A program made the position numbers and the translations under genes. The notes under the pieces are model-generated. The model worked only from the letters and a program-made list of their open reading frames with translations. It searched no databases and had not been told where the DNA came from. Source: Aliiroseovarius sp. Z3 (lineage in GTDB: Bacteria > Pseudomonadota > Alphaproteobacteria > Rhodobacterales > Rhodobacteraceae). Taken from it: 64,000 bases of DNA. The stretch spans positions 310,001 through 374,000 of the forward strand of contig NZ_JAFMZK010000004.1 in the NCBI RefSeq assembly GCF_029105185.1, read 5' to 3'. Shown here piece after piece: positions 36,626 through 45,722 of the stretch (positions are counted from its first letter, which is position 1; the number at the start of each line of letters is the position of its first letter).

Positions 36626-37808
36626 ACCTATGCTGCCCAGCATTTGGTCGGGGCAATCTGATCCATATCGGCATGTGATCTGACAGATCGTGGGCAAAGC
36701 GGTCGTAATCGGGTGTGCCGTCGGGCAACAGGCCGGGGCCTGCGTCCATGAACAGTTGCGTGAAATCAAACATGCCGTATTCAAACTGGTTTGGGCCAAG
36801 CGTTCCCGCCAGATCGTTGTGCCGCCCGCGGGGCAGGCGCGTGTCGTCGGCCAGCCAGGCGATATGGTCATAGGTCTGGGTGCGGCGCGCGTTGGTGTTG
36901 AAGTTGCCGTCGAGAAACGGAAAGTTCACCTTGGCATCAAGCCGTCGTTTCGCATTGATACCAGTGACATAGTTTTCGATCCCGATCCTTCGGTTTTCAT
37001 TGGAACTGTCGAAGTCCAGATTGAGGTCTCCCATAATCAGGATGATCTTCCCGCGTTCGCTGACCGTCTTGCGGCTGTCATGTAGCAACCACTCCAACAA
37101 GGCGAAAAACTCCTGCTCGCGCTCGTTCTTCTTGCCGGACACGAGGTGGGCGTTGACGGCATACACCTCGTATCGACCATCTGGCCCGTCGATCAGGAAC
37201 TCGACCAGATAGGGGCTGCGGATGAACTGCACGAATTTCGAGAACTGCGATCCCATGAGCCGCGTCGTGTTTTGCACCCATGTCATCAACTGCTCAAGAT
37301 AGCCGGGATCATCCTGCCCCGGCACGCTTGTGTCGAAGGATTCTTTCAGCGCTTCGTTCATGTTTGCTGCGATTGCCGTGCGGTCATAGGACAGATCCGA
37401 TGCCAGATGCCCTAGCCGCACGCGGTCAGGGCGATACAGAAACGCAAACCGTTCGGACATGCCTTTGTATCCGGGGCTACGGCCTGTTACGTCGCTGTAA
37501 ATAACGTTGTGAGAGCCACCTAAAGCAGCGACCAATGCCTCGAGTGCGCCGGTCTTTTCCTGCTGTTCCTGTATCGACAACAGATCGGCCTGCGCGGCGA
37601 TCCGTTCAATCATCCGTGTTGCACCCGGGCTTTTCTTCGGACCATCCCGATCCGCCACGGCACCGAACTTGCGAATGTTCCATGACATCAGGATCACTGA
37701 CCCGTCGCGCCGTTCGGGCAGGCCATAGGCTTGTGGGTCTTGCGCAAGCGCCGCGGCCAGATGGGTTTCGATCTGGTGCCATTCGGCGTCGGTGAAATGC
37801 TGGGCCAT
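36615..37808 (-). CDS. Endonuclease/exonuclease/phosphatase-fold protein
   Basis: A 397-residue DNase I-fold protein with no signal peptide. Key motifs are LMSWNIRKFG (metal/Asn), LLSIQEQQE (catalytic Glu), VNAHLVSGKK, IMGDLNLDF (Asp and Asn) and a terminal DLSDHMPIWIRL (Asp-His pair). These support a metal-dependent phosphoesterase acting on DNA, RNA or another phosphodiester; the substrate is unknown. About 35 N-terminal residues precede the fold. It overlaps the last Tad-like gene tail-to-tail by 11 bases and is divergent from the pirin gene. Confidence 0.85.
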   Translation of the reverse strand: MAQHFTDAEWHQIETHLAAALAQDPQAYGLPERRDGSVILMSWNIRKFGAVADRDGPKKSPGATRMIERIAAQADLLSIQEQQEKTGALEALVAALGGSHNVIYSDVTGRSPGYKGMSERFAFLYRPDRVRLGHLASDLSYDRTAIAANMNEALKESFDTSVPGQDDPGYLEQLMTWVQNTTRLMGSQFSKFVQFIRSPYLVEFLIDGPDGRYEVYAVNAHLVSGKKNEREQEFFALLEWLLHDSRKTVSERGKIILIMGDLNLDFDSSNENRRIGIENYVTGINAKRRLDAKVNFPFLDGNFNTNARRTQTYDHIAWLADDTRLPRGRHNDLAGTLGPNQFEYGMFDFTQLFMDAGPGLLPDGTPDYDRFAHDLSDHMPIWIRLPRPNAGQHRFTV

Positions 37809-37874
37809 AGGTGCCTCAATCCATAAAAGAATGCTGCAAGTATAACAGGAATCTGCTGCGCGCGCTTGCCCCTA

Positions 37875-37919
37875 TGCGAATTGTGCGAATTTGCCGAATT
37901 GCTGTTAAGTTGTGCACAA
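37875..37919. promoter_or_regulatory. Tandem 9-base repeats and palindrome upstream of the pirin gene
   Basis: Three head-to-tail 9-mers, TGCGAATTG, TGCGAATTT and GCCGAATTG (37875-37901), are followed by the palindrome TTGTGCACAA (37910-37919). They lie in the divergent gap, 68-112 bases before the pirin ATG. Regular spacing near one helical turn suggests several copies of a regulator or a cooperative binding site; the protein is unknown. Confidence 0.4.
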
Positions 37920-37986
37920 TTGTAGAGTGCGCAGCCCGCGCCTAGGTTGAGGTCAGCATCACAAGACCTTCTGAAAGGGGGATCAC

Positions 37987-38898
37987 ATGTCTATTCGTCC
38001 CGTTTTGTCGGCCACGCAGTCGAAACCCACGCTGGAAGGCGCAGGGGTTCATCTGCATCGCGCGTTTGGCTTTCACGAGCCGGAAGCCTATGACCCGTTC
38101 CTTCTGTTCGACGATTTTCGCAACGATGATCCGCGCCTGTCCGAAAAGGGCTTTCCGTGGCATCCGCACCGGGGGATCGAGACGATCACCTATGTGCTGG
38201 CGGGCGAGGTCGAGCATGAAGACAGTCTTGGCAACGCCGGTCGTCTTGGCGCGGGGGACATCCAATGGATGACCGCCGGGTCGGGGATCATGCATCAGGA
38301 AATGCCACACGCGAACACCAAGGGGCAGATGCACGGATTCCAGCTTTGGGCCAACTTGCCGCGTGATCTGAAAATGACCGCGCCGAACTATCAGGATGTG
38401 CCATCGGTCGAAATCCCGGTGATTGAAGAAGACGACGGCACCAAGGTCCGTGTTGTTGTCGGTGATTTCTGGGGCAAGTCCGGTCCGGTCGACGGGATCG
38501 CAGCAGATCCGCTGTATCTGGATATCAGCGTTCCGGCGGGTGTGACCAAGACCTTCCCTGTGGACACACGCCGCCAGGCATTTGCCTATGTGTTCGAAGG
38601 CGCAGGCGCGTTCACCGATGCCGCTGCACCCCAAGGTGTGCTGTTGGAAAAAGAGGTGATGGGGCAGGAGGTGAACATTCGCGACCTGTCCGGCAACCGC
38701 ACCGTTGTGCGCTTTGGCGCGGGCGATGATGTGCGTGTGCAGGCCGGGCCCGAGGGCGTGCGCTTTTTGCTGGTCGCAGGCGCGCCGATCCGCGAGCCGG
38801 TGGCGTGGCACGGTCCGATCGTGATGAACACCAAGGACGAACTGCGTCAGGCGATGGCCGATCTGCGCAACGGGACGTTTATCCGCCCCGCGCATTGA
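37987..38898 (+). CDS. Pirin family protein
   Basis: A 303-residue bicupin. The N-terminal cupin carries the metal ligands HPHRGIETITYVLAGEVEHEDS and GSGIMHQEMP; the C-terminal cupin (about 175-290) lacks obvious metal ligands, as in known pirins. Bacterial pirins have been linked to quercetin dioxygenase activity and to regulation of pyruvate metabolism; which applies here cannot be told. It converges on kynureninase with two bases between stop codons. Tandem repeats occur in the promoter region. Confidence 0.92.
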   Translation: MSIRPVLSATQSKPTLEGAGVHLHRAFGFHEPEAYDPFLLFDDFRNDDPRLSEKGFPWHPHRGIETITYVLAGEVEHEDSLGNAGRLGAGDIQWMTAGSGIMHQEMPHANTKGQMHGFQLWANLPRDLKMTAPNYQDVPSVEIPVIEEDDGTKVRVVVGDFWGKSGPVDGIAADPLYLDISVPAGVTKTFPVDTRRQAFAYVFEGAGAFTDAAAPQGVLLEKEVMGQEVNIRDLSGNRTVVRFGAGDDVRVQAGPEGVRFLLVAGAPIREPVAWHGPIVMNTKDELRQAMADLRNGTFIRPAH

Positions 38899-38900
38899 AG

Positions 38901-40115
38901 TCAGGTCACGGCGGACCGGGTGTGGTATTCAGGTCGATCCCACAGCCGGTTCGCCATGATGTCGGTCAGGGTCTCGACGGCCCTGTCGACATCACCTTCG
39001 TCAATGTAAAGCGGTGTGAAGCCGAAACGCATGATGTCTGGCGCGCGGAAGTCGCCGATCACACCGCGCGCGATCAAGGCTTGCATGGCGGCATATCCGT
39101 GTTCGAAGCGAAAGCTGACCTGAGAACCGCGCATCGCCGCGTCGCGGGGGCTGGCAAGGGTCAGGTCTGGGGCCAGATGTGAACAGGTGGCCTCGACCCC
39201 CATGATAAACTGCTCGCACAGTTTTACAGATTGGGCGCGCAGGGCGTCCATGTCCACCTGATCCCAGATGTCCAGCGCGGCCTCCAGCGCGGCCATTTGC
39301 AGAACCGGGGGCGTGCCGACACGCATCCGGTCGATGCCGGTGCCGGGGCGATAGTCCGGGTCGAAGGCAAAGGGGGCGTCGTGTCCCAGCCACCCAGACA
39401 GCGCAGGCTGGACCTGATCGGCCAGACGTGGTGCGACATAGATAAAGGCGGGTGCGCCGGGGCCGCCATTCAGGTATTTATAGGTGCATCCGACCGCGAG
39501 ATCCGCATTTGTGCCGGTGACATCCACGGCAAAAGCCCCCGCTGAATGGGCCAGATCCCAGATCACCAGCGCGCCCACATCATGCGCCGCCCGGATCAGC
39601 GCGGCCATGTCGTGACGGCGCCCGGTACGGTAATCAACTTCGGTCAGCATCAGGACGGCAAGGTCATCTCCGATGGATGTGATGCTTGCGGCAACATCTT
39701 CGGGGGCAGGGGTCTCGATCCGGTGGCCTTGGCCCAGCGAGCGCACCAACCCCTCGGCCATGTAAAGGTCCGTGGGAAAATTGCCGTTGTCCGACAGGAT
39801 CACCCGGCGGTCAGGCCGCATCTCCAGTGCCGAGGCCAACGCTTGATAGACCTTGATCGACAGGGTGTCGCCGACGACGGTGGAACCGGTGGCTGCGCCG
39901 ATCAACTTCCCGATCCGATCCCCCAGGATGCGCGGCTGGTCCATCCAACCCGCCTTGTTCCATCCCGTGATCAGCATGTCGCCCCACTCATCCCGCAGGC
40001 AGGACGCCATCCGGTCCTGCGCCGCAATGGGCAGGGGACCAAGCGAATTACCGTCCAGATACGTCACGCCCTCTGGAAGAGCAAAAAGCTGTTTTGTGGC
40101 GCTGAAATCTGTCAT
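38901..40115 (-). CDS. kynU: Kynureninase
   Basis: A PLP enzyme of 404 aa that cleaves kynurenine to anthranilate and alanine in tryptophan breakdown. The PLP-lysine site is GCTYKYLNGGPGAPAF, with DLAHSAGA giving the aspartate contact and FRAPDIMRFGFTPLY near the C-terminus. ATG at 40115 (MTDFSATKQ) follows GGGG; the open frame extends 28 codons upstream without support. kynA and kynB do not accompany it here. It is divergent from the methyltransferase-like gene. Confidence 0.93.
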   Translation of the reverse strand: MTDFSATKQLFALPEGVTYLDGNSLGPLPIAAQDRMASCLRDEWGDMLITGWNKAGWMDQPRILGDRIGKLIGAATGSTVVGDTLSIKVYQALASALEMRPDRRVILSDNGNFPTDLYMAEGLVRSLGQGHRIETPAPEDVAASITSIGDDLAVLMLTEVDYRTGRRHDMAALIRAAHDVGALVIWDLAHSAGAFAVDVTGTNADLAVGCTYKYLNGGPGAPAFIYVAPRLADQVQPALSGWLGHDAPFAFDPDYRPGTGIDRMRVGTPPVLQMAALEAALDIWDQVDMDALRAQSVKLCEQFIMGVEATCSHLAPDLTLASPRDAAMRGSQVSFRFEHGYAAMQALIARGVIGDFRAPDIMRFGFTPLYIDEGDVDRAVETLTDIMANRLWDRPEYHTRSAVT

Positions 40116-40258
40116 GTGGTCCCCGGACTTTGGTTTAGCGGCAGAGTATGGATTTCGCCGCTGACGACAAGGGCGATATCTGCGCAATCGGCGTTGCACA
40201 TCGCCCCTGATCCATTAAAAACGGTCGCAACGTAAAGCGATCTGAAAGCGGCACCCCG

Positions 40259-40717
40259 ATGAAGCACCTGACCCGCTGGCTCGATATGCCGCCCGTCTGG
40301 CTGGTGGCCATGATCGCCTTGGCTTACGGGTTGGACCGCGTCGCGCCGGATCTTGGTGCTGGGCTGATTGCCACACGCTGGCTGGGCAATCTGCTGGTTG
40401 TGCTTGGATTTGGGCTGCTGGGGGTTGCGATGTGGGAATTCATGCGCGCCCGCACGACAGTGATCCCCGGAGAGCAGCCGACAGTTCTGTTGAAGCGCGG
40501 CATATACCGCTGGACCCGCAATCCTATCTATCTGGGCGATGCAATGATCCTGACCGGTCTTATACTTAGGTGGGATGTATTGCCGGCGCTGCTGCTGGTG
40601 CCGGTGTTCATCACCATCATCACCAAGCGGTTCATTTTGTGGGAAGAAGCGGCGCTGTCCGCCAAGTTCGGACCCGCATTCGACGACTGGGCAGGGCAGG
40701 TGCGTCGCTGGTTATAA
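40259..40717 (+). CDS. Isoprenylcysteine methyltransferase-like membrane protein
   Basis: A 152-residue membrane protein with four to five predicted hydrophobic segments. The segment KRGIYRWTRNPIYLGDAM and the closing EAALSAKFGPAFDDW match the ICMT/phospholipid methyltransferase family, in which the RNP-Y motif helps bind S-adenosylmethionine. Bacterial members are mostly uncharacterised. No clear ribosome site is seen before the ATG at 40259. The gene precedes pntA by 180 bases. Confidence 0.85.
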   Translation: MKHLTRWLDMPPVWLVAMIALAYGLDRVAPDLGAGLIATRWLGNLLVVLGFGLLGVAMWEFMRARTTVIPGEQPTVLLKRGIYRWTRNPIYLGDAMILTGLILRWDVLPALLLVPVFITIITKRFILWEEAALSAKFGPAFDDWAGQVRRWL

Positions 40718-40758
40718 CGGCCCTGCTGCAAAGCAGCATTGCTCTGCGATGTGGAAGC

Positions 40759-40788
40759 GCGTATTGAAACAATATTGTCGCAATACGC
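40759..40788. promoter_or_regulatory. 30-base near-perfect palindrome upstream of pntA
   Basis: Arms GCGTATTG (40759-40766) and CAATACGC (40781-40788) flank the perfect inner palindrome ACAATATTGT (40769-40778); only the two dinucleotides between them break symmetry. It ends 108 bases before the pntA GTG. No T-run follows, so an operator for a dimeric regulator fits better than a terminator. Confidence 0.5.
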
Positions 40789-40896
40789 TCCGTAACGATA
40801 GCATCTTGCGCCTGAGCCGCGTATAGGATGCGCAGGAAACCGCCGGGGCCGAGGGAACCCCCCTCGTTCGGCACACGACGGGAGAAGGAAGAGACT

Positions 40897-42468
40897 GTGA
40901 AGATCGGTGTACCCAAGGAAGTTTTTGAGGGCGAGAACCGGGTCGCAATGACCCCGGAAAGCGCCAAGATGCTGCAAAAGCTGGGCTATGACTGCGTGAT
41001 CGAGACCAAGGCAGGTAATGCCGCGGGCTTCTCGGATGCGGTTTACAAAGAGGCAGGCGTCGAGGTCGTCAAGACCGCCGCGGCCCTTTGGAAAGCGGCA
41101 GACATCATCGCGAAAGTGCGCCCGCCCAATGATGCGGAACTGAAACGGTTGTCATCTGACAAAACGCTGATCAGCTTCTTCAACCCGGGCGGCAATGAAG
41201 CCGGGATGGAAAAGGCCAAGGCGTCCGGCGCGAATGTCATCGCCATGGAAATGGTGCCGCGTATTTCACGGGCACAGAAGATGGATGCGCTGTCTTCGAT
41301 GGCCAATATCGCGGGCTACCGCGCGGTGATCGAAGCGGGGAACAACTTTGGCCGGTTCTTCACGGGTCAGGTGACGGCGGCTGGTAAAGTGCCGCCTGCC
41401 AAGGTTCTGGTTGTGGGGGCCGGTGTTGCCGGTCTGGCCGCGATCGGCACCTCGACGTCGTTGGGTGCGATCACCTATGCGTTCGACGTGCGCCCGGAAG
41501 TGGCCGAGCAGGTTGAATCCATGGGGGCCGAATTCGTCTATCTGGATTTCGAGGAAGACCAGCAGGATGGCGCGGCCACTGGCGGCTATGCTTCGGTCTC
41601 CAGCCCCGAGTTCCGCGAGGCACAACTGGCGAAGTTCCGCGAGCTTGCACCGGAAATGGACATCGTGATCACCACCGCGCTGATCCCCAACCGCGAAGCG
41701 CCCGAGCTGTGGACCGAGGACATGGTGAAAGCCATGAAACCCGGATCGGTGATCGTGGACCTTGCGGCGGAAAAGGGCGGAAACTGCAAGCTGACTGTGC
41801 CGGATGAGAAGATCGTGACCGACAATGGCGTGACCATCATCGGCTATACCGATTTCCCGTCGCGCATGGCCGCGCAGGCGTCCAGCCTTTATGCCAACAA
41901 CATCCGTCACATGATGTCGGATCTGACGCCCGAAAAGGACGGCAAGATCAATCACGACATGGAAGACGACGTGATCCGTGGCGCGACTGTGACTCATCAG
42001 GGCGAAATCACCTTCCCACCCCCACCGCCCAAGGTGCAGGCCATCGCCGCCAAGCCAAAGGCTGCAGTGAAGGAACTGACGCCCGAAGAGAAGAAGGCGC
42101 AGGAGCTTGCCGCCTTCAAGGCGCAGACCAAGCAGCAGTTCACCCTGTTGGGTGTGGGCGGCGCGCTGATGCTTCTGGCAGGGCTCTATGCACCGGCCAG
42201 CTTCATGCAGCACTTCATCGTGTTCGTGCTGGCGGTGTTCGTGGGCTTCCAAGTGATCTGGAATGTCTCGCATTCGCTACACACGCCGCTGATGGCTGTG
42301 ACCAACGCCATTTCGTCGATCATTATTCTGGGCGCGTTGATGCAGATCGGGTCAGGCTCGTTCCTGGTCATTCTGCTGGCGGCCTTATCGATCTTCATGG
42401 CCGGGATCAACATCTTCGGCGGCTTCCTCGTGACACGGCGCATGCTCGCCATGTTCCAGAAATCTTAA
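40897..42468 (+). CDS. pntA: NAD(P) transhydrogenase subunit alpha
   Basis: PntA with PntB couples proton entry to hydride transfer from NADH to NADP+, making NADPH. The 523-residue product has the NAD-binding domain I (residues 1-380, with [13 protein letters not shown] and [14 protein letters not shown]) and four C-terminal membrane segments (about 405-515), the single-chain alpha form of many Proteobacteria. A Pro/Lys/Glu-rich linker separates the parts. The start is GTG at 40897 with AGGA seven bases upstream; the longer open frame is unsupported. pntB follows 13 bases later. Confidence 0.95.
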   Translation: MKIGVPKEVFEGENRVAMTPESAKMLQKLGYDCVIETKAGNAAGFSDAVYKEAGVEVVKTAAALWKAADIIAKVRPPNDAELKRLSSDKTLISFFNPGGNEAGMEKAKASGANVIAMEMVPRISRAQKMDALSSMANIAGYRAVIEAGNNFGRFFTGQVTAAGKVPPAKVLVVGAGVAGLAAIGTSTSLGAITYAFDVRPEVAEQVESMGAEFVYLDFEEDQQDGAATGGYASVSSPEFREAQLAKFRELAPEMDIVITTALIPNREAPELWTEDMVKAMKPGSVIVDLAAEKGGNCKLTVPDEKIVTDNGVTIIGYTDFPSRMAAQASSLYANNIRHMMSDLTPEKDGKINHDMEDDVIRGATVTHQGEITFPPPPPKVQAIAAKPKAAVKELTPEEKKAQELAAFKAQTKQQFTLLGVGGALMLLAGLYAPASFMQHFIVFVLAVFVGFQVIWNVSHSLHTPLMAVTNAISSIIILGALMQIGSGSFLVILLAALSIFMAGINIFGGFLVTRRMLAMFQKS

Positions 42469-42481
42469 GGGGGTAGGGATC

Positions 42482-43915
42482 ATGGAATTTGGTTTCACCA
42501 CGGCCGCTTATGTTGTTGCGGCAGTTCTTTTCATCCTCTCCCTTGGCGGTCTGTCGGGACAGGAAAGCGCGAAACGTGCCGTGTGGTACGGCATTGTCGG
42601 CATGGCGCTGGCCGTCGCCGCCACGCTGGTCGGCCCCGGTTCGGGCTTGTGGCTTCTGTCGATCCTTCTGATCGCAGGTGGCGGGATCATCGGCACTTAT
42701 GTGGCGCAGAAGGTCCAGATGACCGAAATGCCGCAGCTTGTCGCTGCCATGCACTCGCTGGTTGGTCTGGCTGCGGTGTTCGTCGGCTACAACGCCCATA
42801 TCGAGCTGGGCAACGTGCTGGCAATGAGTGAAGAGGCCCGCCACGGGCTTGAGGGCTTCGCCGCCCTTCTGGCGCATAAAACCCCGGTCGAACAGAACAT
42901 CCTGCGGGTCGAGCTGTTTTTGGGCGTCTTCATCGGTGCCGTGACCTTCACCGGCTCGGTCATTGCCTATGGCAAGCTGGCGGGCAAGGTGACATCGGCG
43001 GCGGAAAAGCTGCCCGGTGGGCATATGCTCAATGCCAGTGCTGCGATCCTGTCGCTGATCTGCCTGATCTGGTACTTCAACACCGGTGGCTTCCTGCCGC
43101 TGTTCATCATGACGCTGGCCGCCTTCTTCATCGGCTACCACCTGATCATGGGCATTGGCGGCGCGGATATGCCCGTCGTTGTATCGATGCTGAACAGCTA
43201 CTCGGGCTGGGCGGCTGCTGCCATCGGCTTCTCGCTGGGCAACGATCTTCTGATCGTGGTCGGCGCGCTCGTGGGTTCGTCGGGTGCGATCCTGTCCTAT
43301 ATCATGTGCAAGGCGATGAACCGGTCGTTCATCAGCGTGATCCTGGGCGGCTTCGGCGGCTCGGCTGGTCCCGCGATGGAGATCGAGGGCGAACAGATCG
43401 CCATTGATGCCGATGGTGTGGCGGCGGCGCTTGAAGACGCCGACAGCGTGGTCATCATCCCCGGTTACGGTATGGCTGTGGCACAGGCCCAGCAAAACGT
43501 GGCCGAGCTGACCCGCCGTCTGCGCGCCAAGGGCAAGAACGTGCGTTTCGCGATCCACCCGGTTGCTGGCCGTCTGCCCGGTCACATGAACGTGCTGCTG
43601 GCCGAGGCCAAAGTGCCCTATGACATCGTGCTGGAAATGGACGAGATCAATGACGATTTCCCCGATACGGATGTCGCCATCGTCATCGGCTCGAACGACA
43701 TCGTGAACCCGGCCGCTCAGGAAGACCCCAACAGCCCCATCGCCGGTATGCCGGTGCTGGAATGCTGGAAGGCCAAACAGGTCTTCGTGTCGAAACGGGG
43801 TCAGGGCACCGGCTATTCCGGCATCGAAAACCCGCTGTTCTTCAAGGAAAACACGCGGATGTTCTATGGCGACGCGAAACAGTCGTTGGATACATTGCTG
43901 ACGATGATCAATTAA
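42482..43915 (+). CDS. pntB: NAD(P) transhydrogenase subunit beta
   Basis: The 477-residue beta subunit with about nine membrane segments (residues 1-290) and a C-terminal NADP-binding domain III ([15 protein letters not shown], the [14 protein letters not shown] motif; [17 protein letters not shown]). It completes the transhydrogenase with PntA from the same operon. A strong terminator directly follows, so pntAB form a two-gene unit; the palindrome ahead of pntA is the likely control point. Confidence 0.96.
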   Translation: MEFGFTTAAYVVAAVLFILSLGGLSGQESAKRAVWYGIVGMALAVAATLVGPGSGLWLLSILLIAGGGIIGTYVAQKVQMTEMPQLVAAMHSLVGLAAVFVGYNAHIELGNVLAMSEEARHGLEGFAALLAHKTPVEQNILRVELFLGVFIGAVTFTGSVIAYGKLAGKVTSAAEKLPGGHMLNASAAILSLICLIWYFNTGGFLPLFIMTLAAFFIGYHLIMGIGGADMPVVVSMLNSYSGWAAAAIGFSLGNDLLIVVGALVGSSGAILSYIMCKAMNRSFISVILGGFGGSAGPAMEIEGEQIAIDADGVAAALEDADSVVIIPGYGMAVAQAQQNVAELTRRLRAKGKNVRFAIHPVAGRLPGHMNVLLAEAKVPYDIVLEMDEINDDFPDTDVAIVIGSNDIVNPAAQEDPNSPIAGMPVLECWKAKQVFVSKRGQGTGYSGIENPLFFKENTRMFYGDAKQSLDTLLTMIN

Positions 43916-43936
43916 GCGACGTCTCAAATCAACGTG

Positions 43937-43967
43937 AAACGCCCCCGTTTTGGGGGCGTTTTGCTTT
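43937..43967 (+). terminator. Terminator after pntAB
   Basis: ACGCCCCC (43939-43946) pairs with GGGGGCGT (43952-43959) around a GTTTT loop; AA/TT pairs extend the stem, and TTTTGCTTTT follows. A strong Rho-independent terminator for pntAB. Confidence 0.92.
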
Positions 43968-44016
43968 TGAAGCGAGCCTGTCTCTGTCATGCTGGTCATA
44001 GCGAACAGGGATTGGC

Positions 44017-44580
44017 ATGAACACACCCGCGCATCTGATGTTCGGCGCAGCGGCCTTTGGCCGTGATCGTCCGACGACTTTGGCCGCCCTGTTCGGTGCG
44101 CTTCTGCCTGACCTGTCGCTTTATCTGATGGCATCATGGGCGTTGTTCGTGAAGCACATCCCCGAAAGGGTGGTTTTTGGCGAGCTATATTTCTCGGACA
44201 ATTGGCAACGCGTATTCGCGATCGACAATTCCGTGATCCTGTGGGGCACGGCGCTGGGGTTGGGCGTCGCTGTAAAGGCGCGGGTGTTGATCGCGTTCGC
44301 CGGTGCCGGATTGCTTCATATTTTCGCTGACTTCCTGCTGCACCATGATGATGGGCGCCAGCATTTCTGGCCCGTCAGCACATGGGTCTTTGAAAGCCCC
44401 GTCAGCTATTGGGACAGTCGCCACCACGCGGGCTGGATTGGTCCTGTCATCTCGATCCTGTCTTTGCTGTTCACGTTGGTGCTGTGGCGTCGCTTGCCAC
44501 ATTGGGGGTGGCGCCTGACCTTCGGCCTGCTTCTGGCGGCAGAACTTTACACGCTGCGCGGATGGTTTTTGCACTTCTGA
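44017..44580 (+). CDS. YdjM-like membrane protein, putative metal-dependent hydrolase
   Basis: A 187-residue protein with about five hydrophobic segments. The start MNTPAHLMFGAAAFG and LLPDLSLYLM, then HIFADFLLHHDDGRQHFWP and SRHHAGW, give a set of histidines and aspartates resembling the YdjM/DUF457 membrane hydrolase family. Such proteins have sometimes been labelled cobalamin-related in related genomes, which nothing here supports. It follows the pntAB terminator and precedes the EamA transporter by 37 bases. Confidence 0.65.
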   Translation: MNTPAHLMFGAAAFGRDRPTTLAALFGALLPDLSLYLMASWALFVKHIPERVVFGELYFSDNWQRVFAIDNSVILWGTALGLGVAVKARVLIAFAGAGLLHIFADFLLHHDDGRQHFWPVSTWVFESPVSYWDSRHHAGWIGPVISILSLLFTLVLWRRLPHWGWRLTFGLLLAAELYTLRGWFLHF

Positions 44581-44617
44581 GCTTTCACTTTTCACCTTCA
44601 GTCGATAGCACGGAGAC

Positions 44618-45544
44618 ATGAACCCTTCACGCGGTATTGCCCTCAAGCTCGGCTCGGTGGCGTTCTTCATCTCGCTTCAGACGATGGTGAAGGCGGTGTC
44701 AGGCCATATCCCGGCGGGCGAGGCGGTGTTTTTTCGATCCCTTTTCGCGCTGCCCGTGATCCTTGCCTGGCTGGCCTATGAAGGTCGGCTGCATTCGGCC
44801 CTGCGCACCAAGAATCCATGGGGGCATATCAGCCGGGGAACGGTCGGGGTGCTGGCCATGGGGCTGAGCTTCACCGCACTTGGTTATCTGCCACAAACCG
44901 AGGTCACGGCGATCTTCTATGCCGCGCCCATTATCACCGTGGTGCTTGCTGCGATTGTTCTGGGCGAACAGGTGCGCATGGTTCGGATCGGTGCCGTTCT
45001 GGCCGGGTTGGTCGGTGTCATGGTGATCCTGTGGCCGCGGTTGGAAGGGTTTGGCAGCAGCGGCGAAGATGAGGCGCTAAGGGCGTTCGGTGCGGTTCTG
45101 GCGCTGGTGGCGGCGTGCTGCGTGGCGGTGGCGAAGATCCTCGTGCGCAAGCTGGTGGGGATCGACCCACCATCAACCGTGGTGATCTATGCCTCGCTCA
45201 CAGCGGTGTTTCTGTCCCTGCTGACCGTGCCCTTCGGCTGGGTCTGGCCGACAGGGTGGGAGTTCGCCTTGCTTCTGGGTGCAGGGTTGGCCGGGGGTGT
45301 GGGTCAATTGATGCTGACCACGGCCTATACCCATGCCGATGCCTCGACCATTGCGCCGTTTGACTATTCGTCGATGATCTTCGCCTTGGCCTTCGGATAC
45401 ATTTTCTTCGGAGAGCTGCCGACCTTGCAGATGCTGGCGGGGGCGGGGATCGTGGTCTGCGCCGGGTTGGTGATCATTTGGCGTGAAGGGCGGTTGGGCA
45501 AGGACCGGTCGAAGTCGCGTGCTGTCAGCCCGTCGGGCGGGTGA
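44618..45544 (+). CDS. EamA/DMT family transporter
   Basis: A 308-residue inner-membrane protein with ten predicted hydrophobic segments in two repeated EamA halves (about 10-140 and 155-290). Motifs such as LPQTEVTAIFYAAPIITVV and DYSSMIFALAFGYIFFGELP are usual for the drug/metabolite transporter superfamily. The substrate is unknown. GGAG lies unusually close to the ATG. It precedes ftsW on the same strand, where genes such as murD would usually be found. Confidence 0.9.
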   Translation: MNPSRGIALKLGSVAFFISLQTMVKAVSGHIPAGEAVFFRSLFALPVILAWLAYEGRLHSALRTKNPWGHISRGTVGVLAMGLSFTALGYLPQTEVTAIFYAAPIITVVLAAIVLGEQVRMVRIGAVLAGLVGVMVILWPRLEGFGSSGEDEALRAFGAVLALVAACCVAVAKILVRKLVGIDPPSTVVIYASLTAVFLSLLTVPFGWVWPTGWEFALLLGAGLAGGVGQLMLTTAYTHADASTIAPFDYSSMIFALAFGYIFFGELPTLQMLAGAGIVVCAGLVIIWREGRLGKDRSKSRAVSPSGG

Positions 45545-45722
45545 TGGCCCATCGGGGTCGCCCTCGGTGCAATTTCTCTGGAAAACCAATGAAAACCTAG
45601 CTATCCTGTGCGCAATGACCCGCATCAGACGGGCGAATGAGGATCGGCGGCGGATATAACCCGAAAACGGGGCCTGCTGTCGGTGAAAACGAGCGGTACA
45701 GACAAGTGGCAGGCATTTTCTC

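Noticed and set aside
44017-44580. Naming this gene as a cobalamin biosynthesis protein
   Set aside because: It has no CobQ-like domain; it is a small multi-pass membrane protein with a YdjM-like histidine pattern.
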